Source of the DNA: Streptomyces sp. SID8352
GTDB lineage: Bacteria > Actinomycetota > Actinomycetes > Streptomycetales > Streptomycetaceae
Assembly (NCBI RefSeq): GCF_009862265.1
Contig: NZ_WWGX01000023.1
Coordinates: 25,323-89,322, forward strand
Reading direction: 5' to 3'
DNA length: 64,000 bases
Shown in pieces: positions 1 through 9,257 of this stretch. Under the pieces are notes generated by a model, which was not told the DNA's origin, made no database searches, and saw only the letters and a list, made by a program, of their open reading frames with translations. Each line of letters begins with the position of its first letter. Position 1 is the stretch's first letter. The position numbers and the translations under genes were made by a program.

Positions 1-190
1 CGCCCCACCGGCGCGCCGCCCTTCCCGGGCCGCAGCGATCCGGCCGGGCCGGACGCCGGACTGACTGCCGCGGCCGTCGCCCGTCGGGTGACTCGCCGGC
101 GCTCACCATCCAGCGGCAGCATGCCGGGTGAACGAAGTCCTTGGACTTCTTTCCCATGCCCCTTTCGGGAGACACGAGGAGAGGCAGGAC

Positions 191-724
191 GTGGAAGAAG
201 CACCGGTCGTGGAACTGACGTGCCGGGAGTTAGAGGTGCTCCGCCTACTGGCACAGGGGTTGAGCAACCGGCTCATCGCCCGGAACCTCGACATATCCGA
301 AAAGACCGTGAAGAACCACCTCAGCAGCATCTACCCGAAGATCGGCGCCACCGACCGCATACAGGCGGCCCTCTACGCCCGGGACGCCGGTCTGACCGAT
401 CCCGGGGAACCGGCTCCGTGCGCTCCGGTGTCCATGACCGTCAGTGAAAAAGGGGGCCTGCCCGCCGATCCCGCTCTCACCGCACGTGAACAGAGCGTAC
501 TCGCGCTATTGGCTTTGGGGTTGAGCAATCGACTCATCGCCCGGAATCTCAACATATCCGAGAAGACCGTGAAGAATCACCTTAGCAGTATCTACTCGAA
601 GATCGGCGCCACCCACCGTACCCAGGCCGCCCTCTACGCCCTGTATTCCGGTCCTCTGAGCTATCCCGCAGCGGTGCCTTTCCGACCGGAGAGACCCGCG
701 CTCACGGTCAGTCCTCCTCGCTGA
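191..724 (+). CDS. Tandem LuxR-type helix-turn-helix protein
   Basis: About 177 residues made almost wholly of two LuxR/GerE HTH domains (roughly residues 8-62 and 93-150). The two copies share the core [20 protein letters not shown] and are nearly identical, so this looks like an internal duplication. No receiver, kinase or sensor domain is visible. I chose the GTG at 191 because GAGGAGAGG lies about 7 bases upstream; an in-frame GTG at 128 would add 21 residues without a good ribosome site. A TTA codon at 230-232 (14th codon) suggests bldA (rare Leu-tRNA) control. It ends 17 bases inside the convergent hydrolase gene. Two DNA-binding heads in one chain could bind a direct repeat without dimerising; that is inference. 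Confidence 0.8.
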   Translation: MEEAPVVELTCRELEVLRLLAQGLSNRLIARNLDISEKTVKNHLSSIYPKIGATDRIQAALYARDAGLTDPGEPAPCAPVSMTVSEKGGLPADPALTAREQSVLALLALGLSNRLIARNLNISEKTVKNHLSSIYSKIGATHRTQAALYALYSGPLSYPAAVPFRPERPALTVSPPR

Positions 725-1514
725 GGAACCTCCGCACCAGTTCCCCGGCCTCGGCCCGGCACTCCTCGAAATAGGCGTGCCGGGCGCCCGGGAAGAGGTG
801 GGTACGGGCACCGGGAATGCGGGCGGCGAGCAGTCGGAGATTGTCCGCCGGGGTCAGCCGGTCCTGATCGCCGTGGAGGATCAGGGTGGGTGCGGCGATG
901 CGCGGCAGATCGTCCCAGGCGTCGTGCGCGTTGCTGGCGGCCAGGTGTCCGCGGCGTGCGTGGGCGGGCATCCGCGGGTCACCGAGGGTCCGGTAGGGGC
1001 CCGGGTTCGCGGCCCGCCAGCCGGGTGAGTACATCAGATCGGCCAGCACCTCGCGTACGGCCTCCGCGTCCGGCTGGGCGAGGGAGCTCCGTACCGACGC
1101 GTCGCGTTCCACCGCGTGCGGGCCGCCCGGGGAGGTACAGCCCAGGACCAGCCGGCGGACCCGCTCCGGGTGGCGGATCGCGAGCGACTGCGCGACCCGG
1201 CCGCCCATCGAGGTGCCGTACACATCGGCGCGCGCGATGCCGAGCGCGTCCAGGACGGCGACGACGTCGTCCGCGAACCGTCCTATGGAATACGGCCCTT
1301 CGGGCTTGCCGCTGTCCCCCGTTCCGCGCGTGTCCAGGGTGACCGTGGAACGCAGGGGGTGGAAGTCCTCACGCACGCCGTCCCACCAGTGGTGGTCGTT
1401 CGCCTGCCCGGCGAGGAGCACCAGCGGCGGCCCCTCCCCCCGGTGCTGGTGGGCCAGCGCGGTGCCGTCCTGGGCGCGGGCGAGGGCCGGGGCCGGCCGG
1501 TCGTGTTCGGTCAT
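708..1514 (-). CDS. Alpha/beta hydrolase
   Basis: 268-residue alpha/beta-hydrolase-fold enzyme, probably cytoplasmic (no signal peptide). The nucleophile elbow GTSMGG gives the catalytic Ser; the acid is likely the Asp in GDQDRLTP and the base the His in [10 protein letters not shown], in the usual order. [12 protein letters not shown] supplies the oxyanion-hole region. The ATG at 1514 is preceded by GAAGGA at 5 bases; the reading frame stays open upstream, but that part is arginine/proline-rich noise. The substrate cannot be read from sequence; the family includes esterases, lactonases and haloperoxidase-like proteins. It lies just outside the left end of the Tn3 element. Confidence 0.85.
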   Translation of the reverse strand: MTEHDRPAPALARAQDGTALAHQHRGEGPPLVLLAGQANDHHWWDGVREDFHPLRSTVTLDTRGTGDSGKPEGPYSIGRFADDVVAVLDALGIARADVYGTSMGGRVAQSLAIRHPERVRRLVLGCTSPGGPHAVERDASVRSSLAQPDAEAVREVLADLMYSPGWRAANPGPYRTLGDPRMPAHARRGHLAASNAHDAWDDLPRIAAPTLILHGDQDRLTPADNLRLLAARIPGARTHLFPGARHAYFEECRAEAGELVRRFLSEED

Positions 1515-1790
1515 CGACGTCCTTCGGAAGGGCACGCGGGGCGGCGCGCCGGTGCCATGGTTCACCCCGACAGTAGCCGCAGGGAGGACGCGGCACAGGC
1601 ACTCCCGGCGTTCCGGCGAGGACCGGCGGGCCGTCGGCGAGCCGCGGCGGCCCCGGCTCCAAGGCGCATGTTTCGCACAGGAGTTGCGGTGCGGCGACGT
1701 CCGCCCGGGGCTCGGCCGGTGCCGAGGAGAGCCCTCGGCGGCTCCGCGGCGGCGCCGTCGGGCCGCGGCAACCTCCCCCGGTCCGGCCTT

Positions 1791-1828
1791 GGGGAACATC
1801 GGTACAGCCGTTGGCACTGAGAACAATC
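1791..1828 (+). repeat. Left terminal inverted repeat of the Tn3 element
   Basis: Starts GGGG and contains ATCGGTACAGCCGTTGGC, then CTGAGA and ends ATC. It is the inverted partner of 7942-7979 with 4 mismatches in 38. The match extends outward to 1784. Confidence 0.9.
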
Positions 1829-1916
1829 ATGGTCGGCTAGCACAGCGATCATCCCCAGAACTGAGGTTCGCCGAAAGATCGTCGATCACGGGTGGGGCCT
1901 GGCTACGGTCCGCGTC

Positions 1917-4836
1917 ATGCCGGTGGAGTTCTCAACTGATGATCAGGCCGAGGCGTACGGGAAGTTCGCCGAGGAGCCGACGAGACCCGAGTTGGAGCGG
2001 TTCTTCTTCCTGGACGATGTCGACCGGGATGTGATCGCGCTGCGGCGTACGAAGCATCATCAGCTGGGCTTCGCCCTCCAGATGTGCACGGTCCGCTACG
2101 TGGGGCTGTTTCTGGAGGACCCTCTCGTGGTGCCGTGGCCGGTGGTCGAGCACCTGGCCGTACAGCTCGGCATTCAGGACCCGTCGTGCGTGAAGCGGTA
2201 CACCGAGCGGCTGAAGACGGCGTACGAGCACGCGTGGGAGATCCGGGACGCCTACGGCTACCACCCGTGCGAAGATGCGGAGTGGGGGCGGAAGTTTCGG
2301 ACGTTCCTGCACGGCCGGGCGTGGACCCATGCGGAGGGGCCGGTCGCGCTGTTCAACCAGGCGGTGGGTTGGCTGCGGCGGAACCGGGTGCTGCTGCCGG
2401 GTGTCTCGGTGCTGGCCCGGCAGGTGTCGGAGGTTCGCACGATCGCGGAGAAGCGGCTGCACGCCACCGTGGCCAGGGCGGCTCACGCGCGGACCCTGCG
2501 CTGCCGGCGGACCTGGTGGCCACGCTGGTGACGCCGGAGGGCGGCCGGTACTCGGAGTTGGAGCGGCTGCGCCGGCCGCCGACGGGCACGGCGTTCGCGC
2601 GGTCGCTGGAGCGGGTCGACGAGATCGGTGCGTTCCAGCTGGGGCGGTTGAGCTGTCGCAGATCCCGCCGAACCGGCTCGCGGCGCTGGCCCGTTACGGG
2701 CTGGGGTCCAAGGCTGCGAGTCTGGAGCGGGCCGCAGAGCCCAAGCGCACGGCGATGCTCACCGCGGTGATGCGCCGCCTTGAGGCCAAAGCGATCGATG
2801 AGGCCCTGGACCTGTTCTCGGTGCTGATGGCGACGAGGCTGATCAGCACGGCGAAGCGGGCGACGGGCAAGGAGCGGCTCTCGACGCTGCCGCAGCTGGA
2901 GAAGGCGTCGCGGACCCTGGCGCGGGCGGCGCTGGCCACCCGGTACAACACGGTGCGGCCGTTCCTGTCGCTGCTGGGCGAGTCGAAGGCGCTGGACGCG
3001 GCGACCCGCGGGAAGCGGGTGCTGGCCGGGGTGAAGCGGCTGCCCGCTCTGGCGCGGCGTCGGGTGAAGGACACGCCGCTGCTGCCGCGCGAGGTTGATG
3101 ACAAGTTGGTGCCGGCCGCGTGGCGCAAGGCGGTGTATGCCAACGCCGGGGGCCGTGGACCGGGACGCATACGTGGTGTGCGTGCTGTAGCAGTTGCACC
3201 GCGCGCTTCAGCGCCGGGACGTGTTCGCCTCTCCCTCGCACCGCTGGTCCGACCCGCGCGCCCGGCTGCTGGACGGCACGGAGTGGGAGGCCGTGCGGGA
3301 GGACGTTCTGACGGGTCTGAGCCTGGATATGCCGGTCGAGGAGCACCTGGCCGCGCTGGTGACGGCGCTGGATGCGGCGTGGAAGCAGATGGCGGAGCGG
3401 CTGGAGACGGCTGGGCAGGACACGAAGGTCACCATCGAGGTCCCGCCGGGCGGCCGGGCGAAGCTGAACGTGTCCAAGCTCGGCGCGCTGGGCGAGCCGA
3501 AGTCCCTGACGTGGCTGCGGGGGCGGGTGGAGAAGATGATCCCGAAGATCGACCTGCCGGAGCTGTTGTTCGAGGTGCACGGCTGGACCGGGTTCCTGGA
3601 CGCCTTCGTACACCTGGGCGACGGCACAACCCGCATGAAGGACCTGACCACCTCACTGATGGCCCTCCTGGTCTCGGAAGCGTGCAACATCGGCATGACC
3701 CCGATCATCAACCCCGCGCATGAGGCGCTTCACCGTTCCCGGCTGGTGCACGTCGACCGTTCTACCTGCGGGCCGACACCATCGCCGCGGCGAACGCCGC
3801 ACTGATCGAGGCGCAGGGCCAAGTGCCGATCGTGCGGTACTGGGGAGACGGGCTGCTGGCCTCGGTCGACGGATTGCGGTTCGTCGTTCCCGTCCGCACC
3901 ATCAACGCTGCCCCGTCGCCGAAGTACTTCGGCTTCAAACGCGGCATCACCTGGCTCAACGCCGTCAATGACCAGGTCGCGGGCATCGGGCAGATGGTGG
4001 TGCCGGGCACGCCGCGCGACTCCCTGCACATTCTGGACGCCCTGCTGAACCTCGACGGCGGGGTGAAGCCGGAGATGGTCGCCACCGACAACGCCTCGTA
4101 CAGCGACATCGTGTTCGGCATCTTCCGCATCCTGGGCTACAACTTCAGCCCCCGGTTCAAAGACCTGGACGACCAACGGTTCTGGCGCGCGTCCCATCCC
4201 GGCGTAGAGACCGGCACGTACGGGCCGCTGGAGCCGCTGGCCCGCAACCGGGTCAACCTGAACAAGGTGATCACTCACTGGCCGGACATGCTCCGGGTCG
4301 CCGGTTCCCTGGTCACCAACCAGGTTCGCGCCTACGACCTGCTGCGGATGTTCGGACGCGAAGGCCACCCGACCCCGCTGGGGCAGGCATTCGCCGAGTA
4401 CGGCCGGATCGCCAAGACCGAGCACCTGCTCCGCGTCGTCGACCCGGTCGACGACACCTACCGCCGCCAGATGAACCGCCAGCTCACTGTGCAGGAGTCC
4501 CGGCACAAGCTGGCCCGCGACGTGTGCCACGGCAAGCGCGGCACCATCCACCAGGCGTACCGGGACGGGATGGAGGACCAGCTCGGCTCACTGGGCCTGG
4601 TCCTCAACGCCGTGGTGCTCTGGACCACCCGGTACATCGACGCCGCTGTCGCCCGGCTCCGTGCCGAGGCACACGAGATCCGGGACGAGGACATCGCCCG
4701 CCTGTCCCCGCTCAAGCACCGCAACCTCAACGTCCTGGGCCGTTACAGCTTCACCGCCTCCACCCCGGCTGGCGGCGCCCTACGCCCGCTTCGCGACCCG
4801 GACGCAGTAGAACTCGACGAGGACGACGAGGGGTAG
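1917..4836 (+). pseudogene. tnpA: Tn3-family transposase (DDE), multiply frameshifted
   Basis: Across several frames this reads as a normal ~970-residue Tn3 transposase: an N-terminal DUF4158-like region (EAYGKFAEEPTRPELERFF), a middle region, and the catalytic core with ATDNASYSDIVFGIF (an Asp of the DDE set), LGYNFSPRFKDLDD, RVAGSLVTNQ, TPLGQAFAEYGRIAKT and the C-terminal LGLVLNAVVLW. The frame changes near 2480, 2650, 3150 (a run of G) and 3760. A TAG at 3188-3190 replaces what is usually Glu in the YVVCVL-QLHRAL segment. Five lesions rule out a sequencing slip. The longest intact piece is 3823-4836, which lacks the first catalytic Asp. The start ATG at 1917 lies 89 bases inside the left repeat. 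Confidence 0.93.
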
Positions 4837-4936
4837 CGGGAGCGGACTCTGGCCAGATACGTGCGCTGGCGAAGACGTACCGCTCCGGTATGTAGACACG
4901 CTTGAATCGTTTTGCGCCCGACGATACTCTCAGCGC

Positions 4937-4967
4937 TTGACCTTGACGCAACGGCAGAGTTTCTACT
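4937..4967 (+). promoter_or_regulatory. MerR-type promoter with 19-bp spacer, leaderless
   Basis: TTGACC (4937-4942) and TCTACT (4962-4967) are 19 bases apart, the long spacer typical of promoters that MerR-family activators untwist. A degenerate dyad (ACCTTGAC..GGCAGAGT) fills the spacer. The merR ATG at 4974 lies where transcription should begin, so the mRNA is probably leaderless and the gene autoregulated. Confidence 0.7.
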
Positions 4968-4973
4968 GGCGGC

Positions 4974-5708
4974 ATGCGAATCGGAGAGATCGCCGCGCTC
5001 GTGGGGCTCACCACCCGGGCGATCCGGCACTACCACCATGTCGGGCTGCTTCCGGAACCGGAGCGGCGCCCCAACGGCTACCGGGCCTACAGCGTCCGCG
5101 ACGCCGTCCTGCTCGCCAGGGTGCGCAGGCTCACCGAACTCGGCCTCAGCCTCGATGAAGTGCGCGACGCCCTCGCCGACGATGCCGGGCGCGAACTGAC
5201 CGAGATATTGGAAGAACTCGACGCCGACCTGGCCCGCCAGGAAGCCGACATCAGAGAGCGCCGCTGCCGGCTCAGCGCCCTGCTCGCCGAGCCGCCCGGC
5301 GCGACCGGGCCCGTCTCACCCGCCCTCGCCGCACTGCTGGCACAGGCCCCCCGAACAGACTCGCCGAGCGCGGCCAAGGACCGCGAGTACCTCACGCTGC
5401 TGGACGCCACCAGCACCGGTATCCAAGAGATTTTCGCGCTGCTCGGAACACTGGTCGCCGATCCCGCGGTCGTCGAACTGTATGAGCGCCTCGATGCGCT
5501 TGCCGAAGCCCCCACCGACGATCCGCGGATCGCACCCCTGGCAGCTGACCTGATGGCAGCCGTCCCCGAGGAACTGTTCGCCGCAATCCCCGAGGACGGG
5601 GCGGTCGTGACCGGGTTCAAGGAGGCGCTGCTCGCCGAGTACACCCCCGCGCAAGCGGAAGTCGTGGGCCGACTTATGGACGCGTTCATGGAGAGGGGCC
5701 GGGGATGA
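4974..5708 (+). CDS. MerR-family transcriptional regulator
   Basis: 244 residues. The N-terminal winged helix (MRIGEIAALVGLTTRAIRHY, then GLLPEPERRPNGYRAY) and the Arg-rich second half of the DNA-binding domain are intact, followed by a long coiled-coil helix (about residues 75-105). The C-terminal ~130 residues form an acidic, mostly helical domain with no Cys/His metal site, so a metal sensor is unlikely; a hydrophobic ligand or protein partner is more likely. Its own promoter has the MerR geometry. It overlaps the next gene by ATGA, so the two are translationally coupled and probably work together. It is cargo of the Tn3 element and, unlike the transposase, is undamaged. Confidence 0.9.
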   Translation: MRIGEIAALVGLTTRAIRHYHHVGLLPEPERRPNGYRAYSVRDAVLLARVRRLTELGLSLDEVRDALADDAGRELTEILEELDADLARQEADIRERRCRLSALLAEPPGATGPVSPALAALLAQAPRTDSPSAAKDREYLTLLDATSTGIQEIFALLGTLVADPAVVELYERLDALAEAPTDDPRIAPLAADLMAAVPEELFAAIPEDGAVVTGFKEALLAEYTPAQAEVVGRLMDAFMERGRG

Positions 5709-6544
5709 ACGGCCGACCAAGGGGCGTACGGGCGGCGCGGGTCGCGGTCGCCGCCGTACTGCCGGGGGAACTGGCCCTGGCGGCCTGCCTGGTGGCTGGG
5801 GTCCGGCCGCCCGGTTGGGCGCTGGCGGGCGCCGAGGTGCTGGTGCTCGTGGTGCTGCTGTTCGAGGCATGGGTGCTGCGCTCGCTGTATGTCGCCGCGC
5901 GCGCCCGTGGCGCAGACCGCCGGGCGGCGCGGCGAGCTGCCGTACAGGAGGCGGTGCCGGTGACGGTCCGTCGCCTGGTCCTCCACGAACTGCGCGCCCT
6001 CGCCTCCCTGGGGCGGTGGGTCCGGCGCGGCACGCACGGGGTGCGCCCCGGGGACCACGCTGCCGCGTACACCGGGCCCCAGACCGCGATGATGTACGGG
6101 CTGCTCTTCGTGATGGTCATCGAGACGGTGGTCCTGGCCTTCCTCATCCCTTGGCCGGTGGTCCACCGGGTGATCCTGGTACTCGACCTGTACGGCGTCG
6201 TCCTCGTGCTGGCCCTGCACGCCGCCTGCGTCACCCGGCCGCACGTCGTGCACCCCGACGGCTCTCTGCGGATCCGCTACGGAGCACTCTTCGATCTCGC
6301 CGTACCGCCGGACGCGGTCGCCTCGGTCCGGGTCGACCGGCGCTATCCCGAAGGCGGCCTGATCACCCTTTCCGAGGACGGGGTCCTCGACCTCATAGTG
6401 GGCAGCCAGACCTCGGTGACCCTGGAGCTGAACCGGCCACTCCCCTTCACCCGCCCGCTCGGCGCAACGGAAGAGGCCCACACCATCCGCTTCCACGCCG
6501 ACGACCCACGCGCACTGGTCAGCGCGCTCCGTCAGCCCGCCTGA
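5705..6544 (+). CDS. Four-helix membrane protein of unknown function
   Basis: 279 residues. Two hydrophobic helices near the N terminus (about 12-32 and 38-58), a basic cytoplasmic stretch with TVRRLVLHELRAL, two more helices (about 135-158 and 162-182), then a ~95-residue C-terminal domain (PHVVHPDGSLRIRYGALFDL onward) that looks like a cytoplasmic beta domain. No transporter or enzyme motif is recognised. Its start overlaps the stop of the MerR gene (ATGA), so the regulator probably controls it; together they look like a stress- or drug-response cassette carried by the transposon. Function unassigned. Confidence 0.75.
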   Translation: MNGRPRGVRAARVAVAAVLPGELALAACLVAGVRPPGWALAGAEVLVLVVLLFEAWVLRSLYVAARARGADRRAARRAAVQEAVPVTVRRLVLHELRALASLGRWVRRGTHGVRPGDHAAAYTGPQTAMMYGLLFVMVIETVVLAFLIPWPVVHRVILVLDLYGVVLVLALHAACVTRPHVVHPDGSLRIRYGALFDLAVPPDAVASVRVDRRYPEGGLITLSEDGVLDLIVGSQTSVTLELNRPLPFTRPLGATEEAHTIRFHADDPRALVSALRQPA

Positions 6545-6631
6545 GCACACAGGTTGGTCCTCGCCGCGACGTGACGCCCGGCAAGGGGCTCCGAACGGGC
6601 GCCGCCCGGTTGCATGTTCGACTTCTCGGCA

Positions 6632-6740
6632 TTCTCACAAATGAACATCTGCGAGAGATCTGCGAGAGGCCCGGGAGTGATCACGTCTCCGCAGGTCACC
6701 GTTCGCAAAGTCCTCTCGAAACCGGCGTGTTGTGCGAGGC
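6632..6740. promoter_or_regulatory. Candidate resolvase res site
   Basis: The gap before the resolvase holds repeated half-sites: TTCTCACA (6632) opposite TGCGAGAG (6650), TGCGAGAG again (6661), TTCGCAAAG (6702) opposite CTCTCGAA (6713), and GTGCGAGGC (6732). Tn3-family resolution sites consist of three such imperfect dyads next to the resolvase gene. Assignment rests on pattern and position only. Confidence 0.4.
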
Positions 6741-6760
6741 ACTTCTGAAAGGCTGCCGCC

Positions 6761-7770
6761 ATGGATCTCACGCCCGATCAGGCAGCATTGGCGGTAGAGC
6801 GTCACGACTGCCCGAACTGTGACGCGCCCGCTGGAAGCGCCTGCCGCACCCGGGGCGGGAAGACCGCCGCGAAGTACCACACCCCGCGCTTCGTCCTCGT
6901 CCCCGCGCTCCGCGAGGAACTGGAGATCCCCGTCCCCGCCGACCGCCTCCCGGCCGCGTGTGGAAGCAGGGCCCCGCGCTCGCCGTCGTGCCCGCGCCCC
7001 GCACCGAGCGGCCCGTGAGGATCGGGTACGCCCGCACCTCGACTGCCCGCCAGGAGCTGGCGAGCCAGCTCGAAGCCCTCCACGGCGCAGAGTGCCACAA
7101 GGTCTTCCAGGAGCAGATCAGCACCCGCGTCAAGGTGCGGCCCGAGCTGGAGAAGGCGCTTGCGCTGGCCCGCCAGTTCAAGGAAGCCGCACCCGAGACG
7201 CCGGTCATCTTCACCGTCCACGAGCTCAAGCGGCTCGCGCGCAACGCGGCCGAGCTGATGACGCTGTCCGCCGAGCTCCAGGCCGGCGGCATCCAGCTCG
7301 AACTCCTCACCGGCCCGCTCACCGGCATCTACGACCCCAACGGCATGGGCGCCATGTTCTTCGCCGTGCTCGCCGTCGCCGGGCAGATCGAACGCAACTA
7401 CATCCGGGAGAAGACCCTCGAAGACCAGGTCACCGCAGCGGCCAAGGGCAACCACGGCGGACGGCCGAAGGTCATCGACGACGACATGCTCACCTTCGCC
7501 GTCTCGCTCAAGGACAAGGGCGTCCCCGTCCCCGAGATCGCGAAGAAGCTGGTCATCAAGACCGGGAAGAACGCAGGCAAAAACCCCTCGGTCGCCTGGC
7601 TCTACCGGGCACTGGCCGAAGCCGAAGAGGTCGCGGCGGACGACGGCCCGCCACTGCGACCCAAGCCCGTCCGCATCCGCCGGCCAGAAGACCCGCTCAC
7701 TCCCGAGGAGATCGACCTCCGCGACCGCCTCCGGGCCCAGCCCCGCCCGAACGCGGAGATCCGCAGCTAG
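6761..7770 (+). pseudogene. tnpR: Zinc-motif serine resolvase, single frameshift
   Basis: The first frame (6761 onward) gives a CPNCDAPAGSACRTRGGKTA motif ending in a His, a zinc-finger-like module often fused to Streptomyces resolvases. Near 6947-6957 the frame breaks: adding one G after CTCCC would join it to the second frame as ..LPGRVWKQGP... The rest is a serine recombinase: RIGYARTSTARQ (catalytic Ser), the segment from VHELKRLARN to IERNYIREK, then a C-terminal HTH-like region to 7770. Restored length would be about 336 residues. A GTG at 6958 or 7015 could still express the catalytic and DNA-binding parts alone (~250 residues), so activity may survive. A base-call error is possible for this single lesion. 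Confidence 0.8.
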
Positions 7771-7837
7771 TTGCCGTGACCGGCAATGTTTGCCCGGAAG
7801 GAGCGTCGTCCAGTGCGTGCGATCGCAAGGCGGCCGG

Positions 7838-7868
7838 AAGCCCTTGTAGCGGAGCTACCGGGGCTTTT
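7838..7868 (+). terminator. Intrinsic terminator after the resolvase
   Basis: AAGCCC..GTAGC-GGA-GCTAC..GGGCTT forms a two-part stem followed by TT, 68 bases after the resolvase stop and inside the transposon. Confidence 0.65.
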
Positions 7869-7941
7869 GGCCAACGTCGCGAGCGTGCGTGCTGGGCGGC
7901 GCGACGGGGCAAAGCTTTCCGGGAGGGGCACTAGACCTCAT

Positions 7942-7979
7942 GATCAATCTCAGCGCCAACGGCTGTACCGATGTTCCCC
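7942..7979 (-). repeat. Right terminal inverted repeat of the Tn3 element
   Basis: Reverse complement begins GGGGAACATCGGTACAGCC and matches the left end at 34 of 38 positions; complementarity extends to 7986. Confidence 0.9.
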
Positions 7980-8015
7980 AAGGCCGCGGTACGCCTCCTG
8001 TTGCCGGGTCCCGGC

Positions 8016-8375
8016 TCAGCGGACCGTCTGGCGGGCGCGGGCCATCTCCATGTCCGGGACGTGCTCCTCGGCCCAGAGGCGTATGGCGCGCAGCGGTCCG
8101 AGCAGCGAACGGCCCAGCGGCGTCAGGGCGTACTCGACCCGGGGCGGGTTCTCGTCGTACTCCTGACGGCTGATCAGCCCGTCCGCCTCCAGGGAACGCA
8201 GGGTCTCGGTCAGGGCCTTCGAGGTGATGCCCCGGATGTGCCCCTTCAGTTCGCCGAAGCGACGGGGCCCGTCGTCGAGGGCGTTGACGACGAACACGGT
8301 CCAGCGGGCGCCGATGCGGTGCAGCACCGTTCGGCTCGGGCAGGTCGCCGCCATCACGTTGTACGCCTTACCCAT
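8016..8375 (-). CDS. HxlR-family transcriptional regulator
   Basis: 119 residues, the normal size for HxlR-type winged-helix dimers: ARWTVFVVNALDDGPRRFGELKGHI, then ITSKALTETLRSLEADGLI and a beta wing (EYDENPPRVEYALTPLG). An N-terminal CPSR carries the conserved Cys that YodB/QorR-type members use for redox or quinone sensing. I start at the ATG at 8375 (GGGGG about 6 bases upstream). The longer ATG at 8417 would place the palindrome 8398-8409 inside the gene. It is divergent from the SDR gene, the usual arrangement for a regulator and its target. Ligand unknown. Confidence 0.87.
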   Translation of the reverse strand: MGKAYNVMAATCPSRTVLHRIGARWTVFVVNALDDGPRRFGELKGHIRGITSKALTETLRSLEADGLISRQEYDENPPRVEYALTPLGRSLLGPLRAIRLWAEEHVPDMEMARARQTVR

Positions 8376-8397
8376 CGCTGCCCCCAGTTTCGTTGAA

Positions 8398-8409
8398 GAT
8401 ACCGGTATC
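8398..8409. promoter_or_regulatory. Candidate HxlR operator
   Basis: Perfect 12-bp palindrome GATACCGGTATC in the 77-base gap between the divergent HxlR and SDR genes, with an extra ATACCG half-site just right of it. Position and symmetry fit autoregulation plus SDR control. Confidence 0.5.
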
Positions 8410-8452
8410 AAATCCATACCGTTCTCTCCGATCCTACGAGAGGGCGTGACGC

Positions 8453-9157
8453 ATGGAGCGGATCCTCGTCATCGGTGGTGCGCGGGCGCTCGGCGCGGCC
8501 GTCGCGAGGCGTGCGGTGAAGGACGGGTACGACGTCGTGGTCGGTGCCCGCGACCTGGCCGCGGCCGAGGCGCTGGCGCGCGAGATCGGCGCCCGGGCGG
8601 TGCGGGTCGACCTGCAGGACGAGTCGACGCTCGCGGCCGCGGCGGAGCGGCTGAAGGAGGGGGTCGACCACATCGTGACGACCGGATCGGCGCCGCACGA
8701 CGTGCGCGCTGCCGGGCTGGACCGCGACAGGCTGGTGGCCGCGTTCACGGCGAAGGTGATCGGCCCGATGCTGGTGGCCAAGCACTTCGCGCCGGTACTG
8801 CGGCCGACCGGGTCGATGGTGCTGTTCTCCGGTGTGGTCGGCCGGCGCCCCGGGCCGGGGTCCCTCGTCAAGGGGGTCACCAACGGCGCGGTCGAGTTCG
8901 CCGCGCGCCACCTGGCGGCGGACCTGGCACCGGTGCGGGTCAACGCCGTCTCGCCCGGTGTCGTGGACTCGGGCGCCTGGGACCGTCTCGGTGAGGGCAA
9001 GGCCGCCCTGCTGAGCAGGAGCGCGGACAAGACCCTCGTCGGACGGCACGGTGTGAGCGACGACATCGTCGACACGGTGATGTGGCTCCTGCGCGCGGGA
9101 TTCGTCTCCGGCGAGACGATCCACGTCGAGGGCGGCGCCCGCCACACCTCCGCCTGA
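8453..9157 (+). CDS. SDR-family oxidoreductase, atypical active site
   Basis: 234 residues with a Rossmann N terminus (ILVIGGARALGAAVA), an acidic/basic beta2 end (VVGARD) and the SDR C-terminal VRVNAVSPGVVDSGAW and ETIHVEGGARH. The catalytic Ser region reads MVLFSGVVG, but the YxxxK position reads GSLVK: the Lys is present and the Tyr is missing. It may therefore be a nucleotide-binding sensor, or use another acid. Start ATG 8453 follows GAGAGGG. It is divergent from, and probably repressed by, the HxlR regulator. A perfect hairpin lies 100 bases after its stop. Confidence 0.85.
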   Translation: MERILVIGGARALGAAVARRAVKDGYDVVVGARDLAAAEALAREIGARAVRVDLQDESTLAAAAERLKEGVDHIVTTGSAPHDVRAAGLDRDRLVAAFTAKVIGPMLVAKHFAPVLRPTGSMVLFSGVVGRRPGPGSLVKGVTNGAVEFAARHLAADLAPVRVNAVSPGVVDSGAWDRLGEGKAALLSRSADKTLVGRHGVSDDIVDTVMWLLRAGFVSGETIHVEGGARHTSA

Positions 9158-9160
9158 CGT

Positions 9161-9243
9161 CCGGCCGCCCGACACCCGGCCGCCCGACACCCGGCCGCCC
9201 GACACCCGGCCGCCCGGCGCCCGGCGCCCGGCGCCCGGCGCCG
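9161..9243. repeat. Short tandem repeats
   Basis: Four 15-bp units (CCGGCCGCCCGACAC, last one altered) at 9161-9220 run into a CCGGCGC heptamer series to about 9243. No gene; the sequence follows the SDR stop directly. Confidence 0.85.
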
Positions 9244-9257
9244 GGCCACCGAGTGCC

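Larger units (their letters stand above)
1784..7986. mobile_element. Tn3-family transposon, degraded, with MerR/membrane-protein cargo
   Basis: A 6.2-kb unit bounded by inverted repeats that begin GGGG, as Tn3-family ends do. The 38-bp ends (1791-1828 and 7979-7942) match at 34 positions, and complementarity continues 7 bases outward (CGGCCTT), giving 1784-7986. Inside are a Tn3-type transposase (decayed), a MerR regulator with a membrane protein, and a serine resolvase with an N-terminal zinc-binding motif (frameshifted). Outside the extended ends lie CGGTC and CGGTA, an imperfect 4-of-5 candidate target duplication; directly outside the GGGG ends there is none. Transposition from its own transposase is unlikely; mobilisation in trans by a related element remains possible because the ends are intact. 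Confidence 0.85.

Noticed and set aside
1..190. End of an upstream gene at the window edge
   Set aside because: One frame stays open, but nothing in 190 bases supports a real product.
1786..1790. GCCTT and AAGGC as a 5-bp target duplication of the transposon
   Set aside because: They are inverted, not direct, copies, so they extend the terminal repeats instead.
9161..9220. Short repeat array as a CRISPR
   Set aside because: Units are contiguous 15-mers without spacers; no cas genes.
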